Assembly (NCBI GenBank): GCA_947623455.1
Contig: OX392536.1
Span: 14,503,282-14,567,281, forward strand
Length of the DNA stretch: 64,000 nucleotides
Direction: 5' to 3'
Source: Mimachlamys varia
Taxonomy: Eukaryota; Mollusca; Bivalvia; Pectinida; Pectinidae
The notes beneath the pieces were generated by a model, which saw only the letters and a program-made list of their open reading frames with translations, was not told the DNA's origin and did no database searches. The stretch's first letter is position 1, and each line of letters begins with the position of its first letter. Position numbers and translations under genes: made by a program. Of this stretch, positions 45,451-60,400 are shown in pieces.

Positions 45451-48400
45451 CCGTACGTAGATTTCTGTCCCAACTACCTCCTGGTTTCTGTACAAGTATG
45501 TTTCGTCACTGTTCCCCTGTCTCTATCCCGTACAAATATGTCTGTCCCCACTACCTCCTGGTTTCTGTACACGCGTGGTTCCTCACTGTTCCCCTGTCTC
45601 TATCCCGTACATAGATGTCTGTCCCAACTACCTCCTGGTTTCTGTACTGGTGTGTTTCGTCACTGTTCCCCTGTCTCTATCCCGTACATAGATGTCTGTC
45701 CCCACTACCACCTGGTTTCTGTACAGGTATGTTTCGTCACTGTTCCCCTGTCTCTATCCCGTACATAGATGTCTGTCCCCACTACCTCCTGGTTTCTGTA
45801 CAGGTATGTTTTGTCACTGTTCCCCTGTCTCTATCCCGTACATAGATCTATGTCCCCACTACCTCCTGGTTTCTGTACAGGTATGTTTCGTCACTGTTCC
45901 CCTGTCTCTATCCCGTACATAGATGTCCATCCCCACTACCTCCTGGGTCCTGTACACGCGTGTTTCGTCACTGTTCCCCTGTCTCTATCCCGTACATAGA
46001 TGTCTGTTCCCACTACTTCCTGGTTTCTGTACTGGTATGTTTCGTCACTGTTCCCCTCTCTCTATCCCGTACATATATGTCTATCCCCACTACCTCCTGG
46101 TTTCTGTACAGGTATGTTTCGTCACTGTTCCCCTGCTCTATCCCGTGCATAGTTTTCTGTCCCCACTACCTCCTGGTTTCTGTACAGGTATGCTTCGTCA
46201 CTGTTCCCCTGTTTCTATCCCGTACATAGATGTGTGTCCCCTCTACCTCCTGGTTTCTGTACAGGTATGCTTCGTCACTGTACCCCTGTCTCTATCCCGT
46301 ACATAGATGTGTGTCCCCACTACCTCCTGGTTTTTGTACAGGAATGTTTCGTCACTGTTCCCCTGTCTCTATCCCGTACATAGATGTCTGTCCCAACTAC
46401 CTCCTGGTTTTTGTACTTGTGGGTTTCGTCACTGTTCCCAAGTCTCTATCCCATACATAGATGTCTGTCCCCACTAGCTCCTGGTTTCTGTACAGGTATG
46501 TTTCGTCACTGTTCCCCTGTCTCTATCCCGTACATAGATGTCTGTCCCCACTACCTCCTGGTTTCTGTACTGGTGTGTTTCGTCACTGTTCCCCTGTCTC
46601 TATCCCGTACATAGATGTCTGTCCCCACTACCTCCTGGTTTCTGTACAGGTATGTTTCGTCACTGTTCCCCTGTCTCTATCCCGTACATAGATGTCTGTC
46701 CCCACTACCTCCTGGTTTCTGTACAGGTATGTTTCGTCACTGTTCCCCTGTCTCTATCCCGTACATAGATGTCTGTCCCCACTACCTCCTGGTTTCTGTA
46801 CACGCGTGTTTCGTCACTGTTCCCCTGTCTCTATCCCGTACATAGATCTATGTCCCCACTACCTCCTGGTTTCTGTACAGGTATGTTTCGTCACTGTTCC
46901 CCTGTCTCTATCCCGTACATAGATGTCTGTCCCCACTACCTCCTGGTTTCTGTACTGGTGTGTTTCGTCACTGTTCCCCTGTCTCTATCCCGTACATAGA
47001 TGTCTGTCCCCACTACCTCCTGGTTTCTGTACACGCGTGTTTCGTCACTGTTCCCCTGTCTCTATCCCGTACATATATGTCTATCCCCACTACCTCCTGA
47101 TTTCTGTACAGGTATGTTTCGTCACTGTTCCCCTGTTTCTATCCCGTACATAGATGTCTGTCCCAACTACCTCCTGATTTCTGTACAGGTATGTTTCGTC
47201 ACTGTTCCCCTGTCTCTATCCCGTACATAGATGTCTGTCCCCACTACCTCCTGGTTTCTGTACTGGTGTGTTTCGTCACTGTTCCCCTGTCTCTATCCCG
47301 TACATAGATGTCTGTCCCTACTACCTCCTGGTTTCTGTACACGCGTGTTTCGTCACTGTTCCCCTGTCTCTATCCCGTACATAGATGTCTGTCCCAACTA
47401 CCTCCTGGTTTCTGTACTGGTGGGTTTCGTCACTGTTCCCCAGTCCCTATCCCATACATAGATGTCTGTCCCCACTAGCTCCTGGTTTCTGTACAGGTAT
47501 GTTTCGTCACTGTTCCCCTGTCTCTATCCCGTATATAGATGTCTGTCCCCACTACCTCCTGGTTTCTGTACTGGTGTGTTTCGTCACTGTTCCCCTGTCT
47601 CTATCCCGTACATAGATGTCTGTCCCTACTACCTCCTGGTTTCTGTACACGCGTGTTTCGTCACTGTTCCCCTGTCTCTATCCCGTACATAGATGTCTGT
47701 CCCAACTACCTCCTGGTTTCTGTACTGGTGTGTTTCGTCACTGTTCCTCAGTCTCTATCCCATACATAGATGTCTGTTCCCACTACCTTCTGGTTTCTGT
47801 ACAGGTATGTTTCGTCACTGTTCCCCTGTCTCTATCCCGTACATAGATGTCTGTCCCCACTACCTCCTGGTTTCTGTACACGCGTGTTTCGTCACTATTC
47901 ACCTGTCTCTATCCCGTACATAGATGTCTGTCCCCACTACCTCCTAGTTTCTGTACTGGTGTGTTTCGTCACTGTTCCCCTGTCTCTATCCCGTACATAG
48001 ATGTCTGTCCCCACTACCTCCTGGTTTCTGTACTGGTGTGTTTCGTCACTGTTCCCCTGTCTCTATCCCGTACATAGATGTCTGTCCCTACTACCTCCTG
48101 GTTTCTGTACACGCGTGTTTCGTCACGGTTCCCCTGTCTCTATCCCGTACATAGATGTCTGTCCCAACTACCTCCTGGTTTCTGTACTGGTGGGTTTCGT
48201 CACTGTTCCCCAGTCTCTATCCCATTCATAGATGTCTGTCCCCACTAGCTCCTGGTTTCTGTACAGGTATGTTTCGTCACTGTTCCCCTGTCTCTATCCC
48301 GTACATAGATGTCTGTCCCCACTACCTCCTGGTTTCTGTACTGGTGTGTTTCGTCACTGTTCCCCTGTCTCTTTCCCGTACATAGATGTCTGTCCCTACT

Positions 48401-51400
48401 ACCTCCTGGTTTCTGTACACGCGTGTTTCGTCACTGTTCCCCTGTCTCTATCCCGTACATAGATGTCTGTCCCCACTACCTCCTGGTTTCTGTACTGGTG
48501 GGTTTCGTCACTGTTCCTCAGTCTCTATCCCATACATAGATGTCTGTCCCCACTACCTTCTGGTTTCTGTACAGGTATGTTTCGTCACTGTTCCCCTGTC
48601 TCTATCCCGTACATAGATGTCTGTCCCCACTACCTCCTGGTTTCTGTACAGGTATGTTTCGTCACTGTTCCCCTGTCTCTATCCCGTACATAGATGTCTG
48701 TCCCCACTACCTCCTAGTTTCTGTACAGGCATGTTTTGTCACTGTTCCCCTGTCTCTATCCCGTACATAGATCTATGTCCCCACTACCTCCTGGTTTCTA
48801 TACAGGTATGTTTCGTCACTGTTCCCCTGTCTCTATCCCGTACATAGATGTCTGTCCCCACTACCTCCTGGTTTCTGTACACGCGTGTTTCGTCACTGTT
48901 CCCCTGTCTCTATCCCGTACATAGATCTATGTCCCCACTACCTCCTGGTTTTTATACAGGTATGTTTCGTCACAGTTCCCTTGTCTCTATCCCGTACATA
49001 GATGTGTGTCCCCACTACCTCCTGGTTTCTGTACACGCGTGTTTCGTCACTGTTCCCCTGTCTCTATCCTGTACATAGATGTCTGTCCCTACTACCTCCT
49101 GGTTTCTGTACACGCGTGTTTCGTCACTGTTCCCCTGTCTCTATCCCGTACATAGATGTCTGTCCCAACTACCTCCTGGTTTTTGTACTTGTGGGTTTCG
49201 TCACTGTTCCCAAGTCTCTATCCCATACATAGATGTCTGTCCCCACTAGCTCCTGGTTTCTGTACAGGTATGTTTCGTCACTGTTCCCCTGTCTCTATCC
49301 CGTACATAGATGTCTGTCCCCACTACCTCCTGGTTTCTATACAGGTATGTTTCGTCACTGTTCCCCTGTCTCTATCCCGTACATAGATGTCTGTCCCCAC
49401 TACCTCCTGGTTTCTGTACAGGTATGTTTCGTCACTGTTCCCCTGTCTCTATCCCGTACATAGATGTCTGTCCCCACTACCTCCTGGTTTCTGTACAGGT
49501 ATGTTTCGTCACTGTTCCCCTGTCTCTATCCTGTACATAGATGTCTGTCCCCACTACCTCCTGGTTTCTGTACACGCGTGTTTCGTCACTGTTCCCCTGT
49601 CTCTATCCCGTACATAGATCTATGTCCCCACTACCTCCTGGTTTCTGTACAGGTATGTTTCGTCACTGTTCCCCTGTCTCTATCCCGTACATAGATGTCT
49701 GTCCCCACTACCTCCTGGTTTCTGTACTGGTGTGTTTCGTCACTGTTCCCCTGTCTCTATCCCGTACATAGATGTCTGTCCCCACTACCTCCTGGTTTCT
49801 GTACAGGTATGTTTCGTCACTGTTCCCCTGTCTCTATCCCGTACATAGATGTCTGTCCCCACTACCTCCTGGTTTCTGTACAGGTATGTTTCGTCACTGT
49901 TCCCCTGTCTCTATCCTGTACATAGATGTCTGTCCCCACTACCTCCTGGTTTCTGTACAGGTATGTTTCGTCACTGTTCCCCTGTCTCTATCCCGTACAT
50001 ATATGTCTATCCCCACTACCTCCTGATTTCTGTACAGGTATGTTTCGTCACTGTTCCCCTGTTTCTATCCCGTACATATATATCCTTCCCCACTACCTCC
50101 TGGTTTTTGTACAGGTATGTTTCCTCACTGTTCCCATGTCTCTATCCCGTACATATATATCTGTCCCCACTACCTCCTGGGTTCTTTACAGGTATGTTTC
50201 GTCACTGTTCCCCTGTCTCTATCCCGTACATATATGTCTGTCCCCACTACCTCCTGGTTTCTGTACACGCGTGTTTCGTCACTGTTCACCTGTCTCTATC
50301 CCGTACATATATGTGTACATATATGTCTGTCCCCACTACCTCCTGGTTTCTGTACACGCGTGTTTCGTCACTATTCACCTGTCTCTATCCCGTACATAGA
50401 TGTCTGTCCCCACTACCTCCTGGTTTCTGTACTGGTGTGTTTCGTCACTGTTCCCCTGTCTCTATCCCGTACATAGATGTGTGTCCCCACTACCTCCTGG
50501 TTTCTATACAGGTATGTTTCGTCACAGTTCCCTTGTCTCTATCCCGTACATAGATGTCTGTCCCCACTACCTCCTGGTTTCTGTACACGCGTGTTTCGTC
50601 ACTGTTCCCCTGTCTCTATCCTGTACATAGATGTCTGTCCCTACTACCTCCTGGTTTCTGTACACGCGTGTTTCGTCACTGTTCCCCTGTCTCTATCCCG
50701 TACATAGATGTCTGTCCCAACTACCTCCTGGTTTTTGTACTTGTGGGTTTCGTCACTGTTTCCAAGTCTCTATCCCATACATAGATGTCTGTCCCCACTA
50801 GCTCCTGGTTTCTGTACAGGTATGTTTCGTCACTGTTCCCCTGTCTCTATCCCGTACATAGATGTCTGTCCCCACTACCTCCTGGTTTCTGTACTGGTGT
50901 GTTTCGTCACTGTTCCCCTGTCTCTATCCCGTACATAGATGTCTGTCCCCACTACCTTCTGGTTTCTGTACAGGTATGTTTCGTCACTGTTCCCCTGTCT
51001 CTATCCCGTACATAGATGTCTGTCCCCACTACCTCCTGGTTTCTATACAGGTATGTTTCGTCACTGTTCCCCTGTCTCTATCCCGTACATATATGTCTGT
51101 CCCCACTACCTCCTGGTTTCTGTACAGGCATGTTTCGTCACTGTTCCCCTGTCTCTATCCCGTACATAGATCTATGTCCCCACTACCTCCTGGTTTCTAT
51201 ACAGGTATGTTTCGTCACTGTTCCCCTGTCTCTATCCCGTACATAGATGTCTGTCCCCACTACCTCCTGGTTTCTGTACACGCGTGTTTCGTCACTGTTC
51301 CCCTGTCTCTATCCCGTACATAGATCTATGTCCCCACTACCTCCTGGTTTCTGTACAGGTATGTTTCGTCACTGTTCCCCTGTCTCTATCCCGTACATAG

Positions 51401-54400
51401 ATGTCTGTCCCCACTAGCTCCTGGTTTCTGTACACGCGTGTTTCGTCACTGTTCCCCTGTCTCTATCCCGTACATATATGTCTATCCCCACTACCTCCTG
51501 ATTTCTGTACAGGTATGTTTCGTCACTGTTCCCCTGTTTCTATCCCGTACATAGATGTCTGTCCCAACTACCTCCTGATTTCTGTACAGGTATGTTTCGT
51601 CATTGTGCCCCTGTTTCTATCCCGTACATATATATCCTTCCCCACTACCTCCTGGTTTTTGTACAGGTATGTTTCCTCACTGTTCCCATGTCTCTATCCC
51701 GTACATATATATCCTTCCCCACTACCTCCTGATTTCTGTACAGGTATGTTTCGTCATTGTGCCCCTGTTTCTATCCCGTACATATATATCCTTCCCCACT
51801 ACCTCCTGGTTTTTGTACAGGTATGTTTCCTCACTGTTCCCCTGTCTCTATCCCGTACATATATGTCTATCCCCACTACCTCCTGATTTCTGTACAGGTA
51901 TGTTTCCTCACTGTTCCCATGTCTCTATCCCGTACATATATATCTGTCCCCACTACCTCCTGGGTTCTTTACAGGTATGTTTCGTCACTGTTCCCCTGTC
52001 TCTATCCCGTACATATATGTCTGTCCCCACTACCTCCTGGTTTCTGTACACGCGTGTTTCGTCACTGTTCACCTGTCTCTATCCCGTACATATATGTGTA
52101 CATATATGTCTGTCCCCACTACCTCCTGGTTTCTGTACACGCGTGTTTCGTCACTATTCACCTGTCTCTATCCCGTACATAGATGTCTGTCCCCACTACC
52201 TCCTGGTTTCTGTACTGGTGTGTTTCGTCACTGTTCCCCTGTCTCTATCCCGTACATAGATGTGTGTCCCCACTACCTCCTGGTTTCTATACAGGTATGT
52301 TTCGTCACTGTTCCCCTGTCTCTATCCCGTACATAGATGTCTGTCCCCACTACCTCCTGGTTTCTGTACACGCGTGTTTCGTCACTGTTCCCCTGTCTCT
52401 ATCCCGTACATAGATCTATGTCCCCACTACCTCCTGGTTTTTATAGAGGTATGTTTCGTCACAGTTACCTTGTCTCTATCCCGTACATAGATGTCTGTCC
52501 CCACTACCTCCTGGTTTCTGTACACGCGTGTTTCGTCACTGTTCCCCTGTCTCTATCCTGTACATAGATGTCTGTCCCTACTACCTCCTGGTTTCTGTAC
52601 ACGCGTGTTTCGTCACAGTTCCCCTGTCTCTATCCCGTACATAGATGTCTGTCCCAACTACCTCCTGGTTTTTGTACTTGTGGGTTTCGTCACTGTTCCC
52701 CAGTCTCTATCCCATACATAGATGTCTGTCCCCACTAGCTCCTGGTTTCTGTACAGGTATGTTTCGTCACTGTTCCCCTGTCTCTATGCCGTACATAGAT
52801 GTCTGTCCCCACTACCTCCTGGTTTCTGTACTGGTGTGTTTCGTCACTGTTCCCCTGTCTCTATCCCGTACATAGATGTCTGTCCCCACTACCTCCTGGT
52901 TTCTGTACTGGTGTGTTTCGTCACTGTTCCCCTGTCTCTATCCCGTACATAGATGTCTGTCCCCACTACCTCCTGGTTTCTGTACAGGTATGTTTCGTCA
53001 CTGTTCCCCTGTCTCTATCCCGTACATAGATGTCTGTCCCCACTACCTCCTGGTTTCTATACAGGTATGTTTCGTCACTGTTCCCCTGTCTCTATCCCGT
53101 ACATAGATGTCTGTCCCCACTACCTCCTGGTTTCTGTACAGGCATGTTTCGTCACTGTTCCCCTGTCTCTATCCCGTACATAGATCTATGTCCCCACTAC
53201 CTCCTGGTTTCTATACAGGTATGTTTCGTCACTGTTCCCCTGTCTCTATCCCGTACATAGATGTCTGTCCCCACTACCTCCTGGTTTCTGTACACGCGTG
53301 TTTCGTCACTGTTCCCCTGTCTCTATCCCGTACATAGATCTATGTCCCCACTACCTCCTGGTTTCTGTACAGGTATGTTTCGTCACTGTTCCCCTGTCTC
53401 TATCCCGTACATAGATGTCTGTCCCCACTAGCTCCTGGTTTCTGTACACGCGTGTTTCGTCACTGTTCCCCTGTCTCTATCCCGTACATATATGTCTATC
53501 CCCACTACCTCCTGATTTCTGTACAGGTATGTTTCGTCACTGTTCCCCTGTTTCTATCCCGTACATAGATGTCTGTCCCAACTACCTCCTGATTTCTGTA
53601 CAGGTATGTTTCGTCATTGTGCCCCTGTTTCTATCCCGTACATATATATCCTTCCCCACTACCTCCTGGTTTTTGTACAGGTATGTTTCCTCACTGTTCC
53701 CATGTCTCTATCCCGTACATATATATCCTTCCCCACTACCTCCTGATTTCTGTACAGGTATGTTTCGTCATTGTGCCCCTGTTTCTATCCCGTACATATA
53801 TATCCTTCCCCACTACCTCCTGGTTTTTGTACAGGTATGTTTCCTCACTGTTCCCCTGTCTCTATCCCGTACATATATGTCTATCCCCACTACCTCCTGA
53901 TTTCTGTACAGGTATGTTTCCTCACTGTTCCCATGTCTCTATCCCGTACATATATATCTGTCCACTCTACCTCCTGGGTTCTTTACAGGTATGTTTCGTC
54001 ACTGTTCCCCTGTCTCTATCCCGTACATATATGTCTGTCCCCACTACCTCCTGGTTTCTGTACACGCGTGTTTCGTCACTGTTCACCTGTCTCTATCCCG
54101 TACATATATGTGTACATATATGTCTGTCCCCACTACCTCCTGGTTTCTGTACACGCGTGTTTCGTCACTATTCACCTGTCTCTATCCCGTACATAGATGT
54201 CTGTCCCCACTACCTCCTGGTTTCTGTACTGGTGTGTTTCGTCACTGTTCCCCTGTCTCTATCCCGTACATAGATGTGTGTCCCCACTACCTCCTGGTTT
54301 CTATACAGGTATGTTTCGTCACTGTTCCCCTGTCTCTATCCCGTACATAGATGTCTGTCCCCACTACCTCCTGGTTTCTGTACACGCGTGTTTCGTCACT

Positions 54401-57400
54401 GTTCCCCTGTCTCTATCCCGTACATAGATCTATGTCCCCACTACCTCCTGGTTTTTATAGAGGTATGTTTCGTCACAGTTCCCTTGTCTCTATCCCGTAC
54501 ATAGATGTCTGTCCCCACTACCTCCTGGTTTCTGTACACGCGTGTTTCGTCACTGTTCCCCTGTCTCTATCCTGTACATAGATGTCTGTCCCTACTACCT
54601 CCTGGTTTCTGTACACGCGTGTTTCGTCACAGTTCCCCTGTCTCTATCCCGTACATAGATGTCTGTCCCCACTAGCTCCTGGTTTCTGTACAGGTATGTT
54701 TCGTCACTGTTCCCCTGTCTCTATCCCGTACATAGATGTCTGTCCCCACTACCTCCTGGTTTCTGTACTGGTGTGTTTCGTCACTGTTCCCCTGTCTCTA
54801 TCCCGTACATAGATGTCTGTCCCCACTACCTCCTGGTTTCTGTACTGGTGTGTTTCGTCACTGTTCCCCTGTCTCTATCCCGTACATAGATGTCTGTCCC
54901 CACTACCTCCTGGTTTCTGTACAGGTATGTTTCGTCACTGTTCCCCTGTCTCTATCCCGTACATAGATGTCTGTCCCCACTACCTCCTGGTTTCTGTACA
55001 GGTATGTTTCGTCACTGTTCCCCTGTCTCTATCCCGTACATAGATGTCTGTCCCCACTACCTCCTGGTTTCTGTACAGGCATGTTTTGCCACTGTTCCCC
55101 TGTCTCTATCCCGTACATAGATCTATGTCCCCACTACCTCCTGGTTTCTATACAGGTATGTTTCGTCACTGTTCCCCTGTCTCTATCCCGTACATAGATG
55201 TCTGTCCCCACTACCTCCTGGTTTCTGTACACGCGTGTTTCGTCACTGTTCCCCTGTCTCTATCCCGTACATAGATCTATGTCCCCACTACCTCCTGGTT
55301 TCTGTACAGGTATGTTTCGTCACTGTTCCCCTGTCTCTATCCCGTACATAGATGTCTGTCCCCACTACCTCCTGGTTTCTGTACACGCGTGTTTCGTCAC
55401 TGTTCCCCTGTCTCTATCCCGTACATATATGTCTATCCCCACTACCTCCTGATTTCTGTACAGGTATGTTTCGTCCCTGTTTCTATCCCGTACATAGATG
55501 TCTGTCCCAACTACCTCCTGATTTCTGTACAGGTATATTTCGTCATTGTGCCCCTGTTTCTATCCCGTACATATATATCCTTCCCCACTACCTCCTGGTT
55601 TTTGTACAGGTATGTTTCCTCACTGTTCCCATGTCTCTATCCCGTACATATATATCTGTCCCCACTACCTCCTGGGTTCTTTACAGGTATGTTTCGTCAC
55701 TGTTCCCCTGTCTCTATCCCGTACATATATGTCTGTCCCCACTACCTCCTGGTTTCTGTACACGCGTGTTTCGTCACTGTTCACCTGTCTCTATCCCGTA
55801 AATATATGTGTACATATATGTCTGTCCCCACTACCTCCTGGTTTCTGTACACGCGTGTTTCGTCACTATTCACCTGTCTCTATCCCGTACATAGATGTCT
55901 GTCCCCACTACCTCCTGGTTTCTGTACTGGTGTGTTTCGTCACTGTTCCCCTGTCTCTATCCCGTACATAGATGTCTGTCCCCACTACCTCCTGGTTTCT
56001 ATACAGGTATGTTTCGTCACTGTTCCCCTGTCTCTATCCCGTACATAGATGTCTGTCCCCACTACCTCCTGGTTTCTGTACACGCGTGTTTCGTCACTGT
56101 TCCCCTGTCTCTATCCCGTACATAGATCTATGTCCCCACTACCTCCTGGTTTTTATACAGGTATGTTTCGTCACAGTTCCCTTGTCGCTATCCCGTACAT
56201 AGATGTCTGTCCCCACTACCTCCTGGTTTCTGTACACGCGTGTTTCGTCACTGTTCCCCTGTCTCTATCCTGTACATAGATGTCTGTCCCTACTACCTCC
56301 TGGTTTCTGTACACGCGTGTTTCGTCACAGTTCCCCTGTCTCTATCCCGTACATAGATGTCTGTCCCCACTACCTCCTGGTTTCTGTACTGGTGTGTTTC
56401 GTCACTGTTCCCCTGTCTCTATCCCGTACATAGATGTCTGTCCCCACTACCTCCTGGTTTCTGTACAGGTATGTTTCGTCACTGTTCCCCTGTCTCTATC
56501 CCGTACATAGATGTCTGTCCCCACTACCTCCTGGTTTCTGTACTGGTGTGTTTCGTCACTGTTCCCCTGTCTCTATCCCGTACATAGATGTCTGTCCCCA
56601 CTACCTCCTGGTTTCTGTACTGGTGTGTTTCGTCACTGTTCCCCTGTCTCTATCCCGTACATAGATGTCTGTCCCCACTACCTCCTGGTTTCTGTACAGG
56701 TATGTTTCGTCACTGTTCCCCTGTCTCTATCCCGTACATAGATGTCTGTCCCCACTACCTCCTGGTTTCTGTACAGGTATGTTTCGTCACTGTTCCCCTG
56801 TCTCTATCCCGTACATAGATGTCTGTCCCCACTACCTCCTGGTTTCTGTACAGGCATGTTTTGCCACTGTTCCCCTGTCTCTTTCCCGTACATAGATCTA
56901 TGTCCCCACTACCTCCTGGTTTCTATACAGGTATGTTTCGTCACTGTTCCCCTGTCTCTATCCCGTACATAGATGTCTGTCCCCACTACCTCCTGGTTTC
57001 TGTACACGCGTGTTTCGTCACTGTTCCCCTGTCTCTATCCCGTACATAGATCTATGTCCCCACTACCTCCTGGTTTCTGTACAGGTATGTTTCGTCACTG
57101 TTCCCCTGTCTCTATCCCGTACATAGATGTCTGTCCCCACTACCTCCTGGTTTCTGTACACGCGTGTTTCGTCACTGTTCCCCTGTCTCTATCCCGTACA
57201 TATATGTCTATCCCCACTACCTCCTGATTTCTGTACAGGTATGTTTCGTCCCTGTTTCTATCCCGTACATAGATGTCTGTCCCAACTACCTCCTGATTTC
57301 TGTACAGGTATGTTTCGTCATTGTGCCCCTGTTTCTATCCCGTACATATATATCCTTCCCCACTACCTCCTGGTTTTTGTACAGGTATGTTTCCTCACTG

Positions 57401-60400
57401 TTCCCATGTCTCTATCCCGTACATATATATCTGTCCCCACTACCTCCTGGGTTCTTTACAGGTATGTTTCGTCACTGTTCCCCTGTCTCTATCCCGTACA
57501 TATATGTCTGTCCCCACTACCTCCTGGTTTCTGTACACGCGTGTTTCGTCACTGTTCACCTGTCTCTATCCCGTACATATATGTGTACATATATGTCTGT
57601 CCCCACTACCTCCTGGTTTCTGTACACGCGTGTTTCGTCACTATTCACCTGTCTCTATCCCGTACATAGATGTCTGTCCCCACTACCTCCTGGTTTCTGT
57701 ACTGGTGTGTTTCGTCACTGTTCCCCTGTCTCTATCCCGTACATAGATGTCTGTCCCCACTACCTCCTGGTTTCTATACAGGTATGTTTCGTCACTGTTC
57801 CCCTGTCTCTATCCCGTACATAGATGTCTGTCCCCACTACCTCCTGGTTTCTGTACACGCGTGTTTCGTCACTGTTCCCCTGTCTCTATCCCGTACATAG
57901 ATCTATGTCCCCACTACCTCCTGGTTTTTATACAGGTATGTTTCGTCACAGTTCCCTTGTCTCTATCCCGTACATAGATGTCTGTCCCCACTACCTCCTG
58001 GTTTCTGTACACGCGTGTTTCGTCACTGTTCCCCTGTCTCTATCCTGTACATAGATGTCTGTCCCTACTACCTCCTGGTTTCTGTACACGCGTGTTTCGT
58101 CACAGTTCCCCTGTCTCTATCCCGTACATAGATGTCTGTCCCAACTACCTCCTGGTTTTTGTACTTGTGGGTTTCGTCACTGTCCCCCATTCTCTATCCC
58201 ATACATAAATGTCTGTCCCCACTAGCTCCTGGTTTCTGTACAGGTATGTTTCGTCACTGTTCCCCTGTCTCTATCCCGTACATAGATGTCTGTCCCCACT
58301 ACCTCCTGGTTTCTGTACTGGTGTGTTTCGTCACTGTTCCCCTGTCTCTATCCCGTACATAGATGTCTGTCCCCACTACCTCCTGGTTTCTGTACAGGTA
58401 TGTTTCGTCACTGTTCCCCTGTCTCTATCCCGTACATAGATGTCTGTCCCCACTACCTCCTGGTTTCTGTACAGGTATGTTTCGTCACTGTTCCCCTGTC
58501 TCTATCCCTTACATAGATGTCTGTCCCCACTACCTCCTGGTTTCTGTACAGGCATGTTTTGTCACTGTTCCCCTGTCTCTATCCCGTACATAGATCTATG
58601 TCCCCACTACCTCCTGGTTTCTATACAGGTATGTTTCGTCACTGTTCCCCTGTCTCTATCCCGTACATAGATGTCTGTCCCCACTACCTCCTGGTTTCTG
58701 TACACGCGTGTTTCGTCACTTTTCCCCTGTCTCTATCCCGTACATAGATCTATGTCCCCACTACCTCCTGGTTTCTGTACAGGTATGTTTCGTCACTGTT
58801 CCCCTGTCTCTATCCCGTACATAGATGTCTGTCCCAACTACCTCCTGGTTTCTGTACTGGTGTGTTTCGTCACTGTTCCCCTGTCTCTATCCCGTACATA
58901 GATGTCTGTCCCCACTAGCTCCTGGTTTCTGTACACGCGTGTTTCGTCACTGTTCCCCTGTCTCTATCCCGTACATATATGTCTATCCCCACTACCTCCT
59001 GATTTCTGTACAGGTATGTTTCGTCACTGTTCCCCTGTTTCTATCCCGTACATAGATGTCTGTCCCAACTACCTCCTGATTTCTGTACAGGTATGTTTCG
59101 TCATTGTGCCCCTGTTTCTATCCCGTACATATATATCCTTCCCCACTACCTCCTGGTTTTTGTACAGGTATGTTTCCTCACTGTTCCCATGTCTCTATCC
59201 CGTACATATATATCTGTCCCCACTACCTCCTGGGTTCTTTACAGGTATGTTTCGTCACTGTTCCCCTGTCTCTATCCCGTACATAGATGTCTGTCCCCAC
59301 TACCTCCTGGTTTCTGTACTGGTGTGCTTCGTCACTGTTCCCCTGTCTCTATCCCATACATAGATGTCTGTCCCCACTACCTCCTGGTTTCTGTACAGGT
59401 ATGTTTCGTCACTGTTCCCCTGTCTCTATCCCGTACATAGATGTCTGTTCCAACTACCTCCTGATTTCTGTACTGGTGTGTTTCGTCACTGTTCCCCTGT
59501 CTCTATCCCGTACATAGATTTCTGTCCCCACTACCACCTGGTTTCTGTACAGTTATGTTTCGTCACTGTTCCCCTGTCTCTATCCCGTACATAGATGTCT
59601 GTCCCCACTACCTCCTGGTTTCTGTACAGGTATGTTTTGTCGCTGTTCCCCTGTCTCTGTCCCGTACATAGATGTCTGTCCCCACTACCTCCTGGTTTCT
59701 ATACAGGTATGTTTCGTCACTGTTCCCCTGTCTCTATCCTGTACATAGATGTGTGTCCCCACTACCTCCTGGTTTCTGAACACGCGTGTTTCGTCACTGT
59801 TCCCCTGTCTCTATCCCGTACATAGATGTCTGTCCCCACTACCTCCTGGTTTCTGTACTGGCATGTTTTGTCACTGTTCCCCTGTCACTATCCCGTACAT
59901 ATATGTCTGTCCCCACTACCTCCTGGTTTCTGTACAGGTATGTTTCCTCACTGTTCCCCTGTCTCTATCCCGTACATAGATGTCTGTCCCCACTACCTCC
60001 TGGTTTCTGTACTGGTATGTTTTGTCACTGTTCCCCTGTCTCTATCCCGTACATAGATGTCTGTCCCCACTACCTCCTGGTTTCTATACAGGCATGTTTC
60101 GTCACTGTTCCCCTGTCTCTATCCCGTACATAGATGTGTGTCCCCACTACCTCCTGGTTTCTGTACAGGTATGTTTCGTCACTGTTCCCCTGTCTCTATC
60201 CCGTACTTAGATGTCTGTCCCAACTACCTCCTGGTTTCTGTACTGGTGTGTTTCGTCACTGTTCCCCTGTCTCTATCCCGTACATAGATTTCTGTCCCCA
60301 CTACACCTGGTTTCTGTACTGGTGTGTTTCGTCACTGTTCCCCTGTCTCTATCCCGTACATAGATTTCTGTCCCCACTACCACCTGGTTTCTGTACAGTT

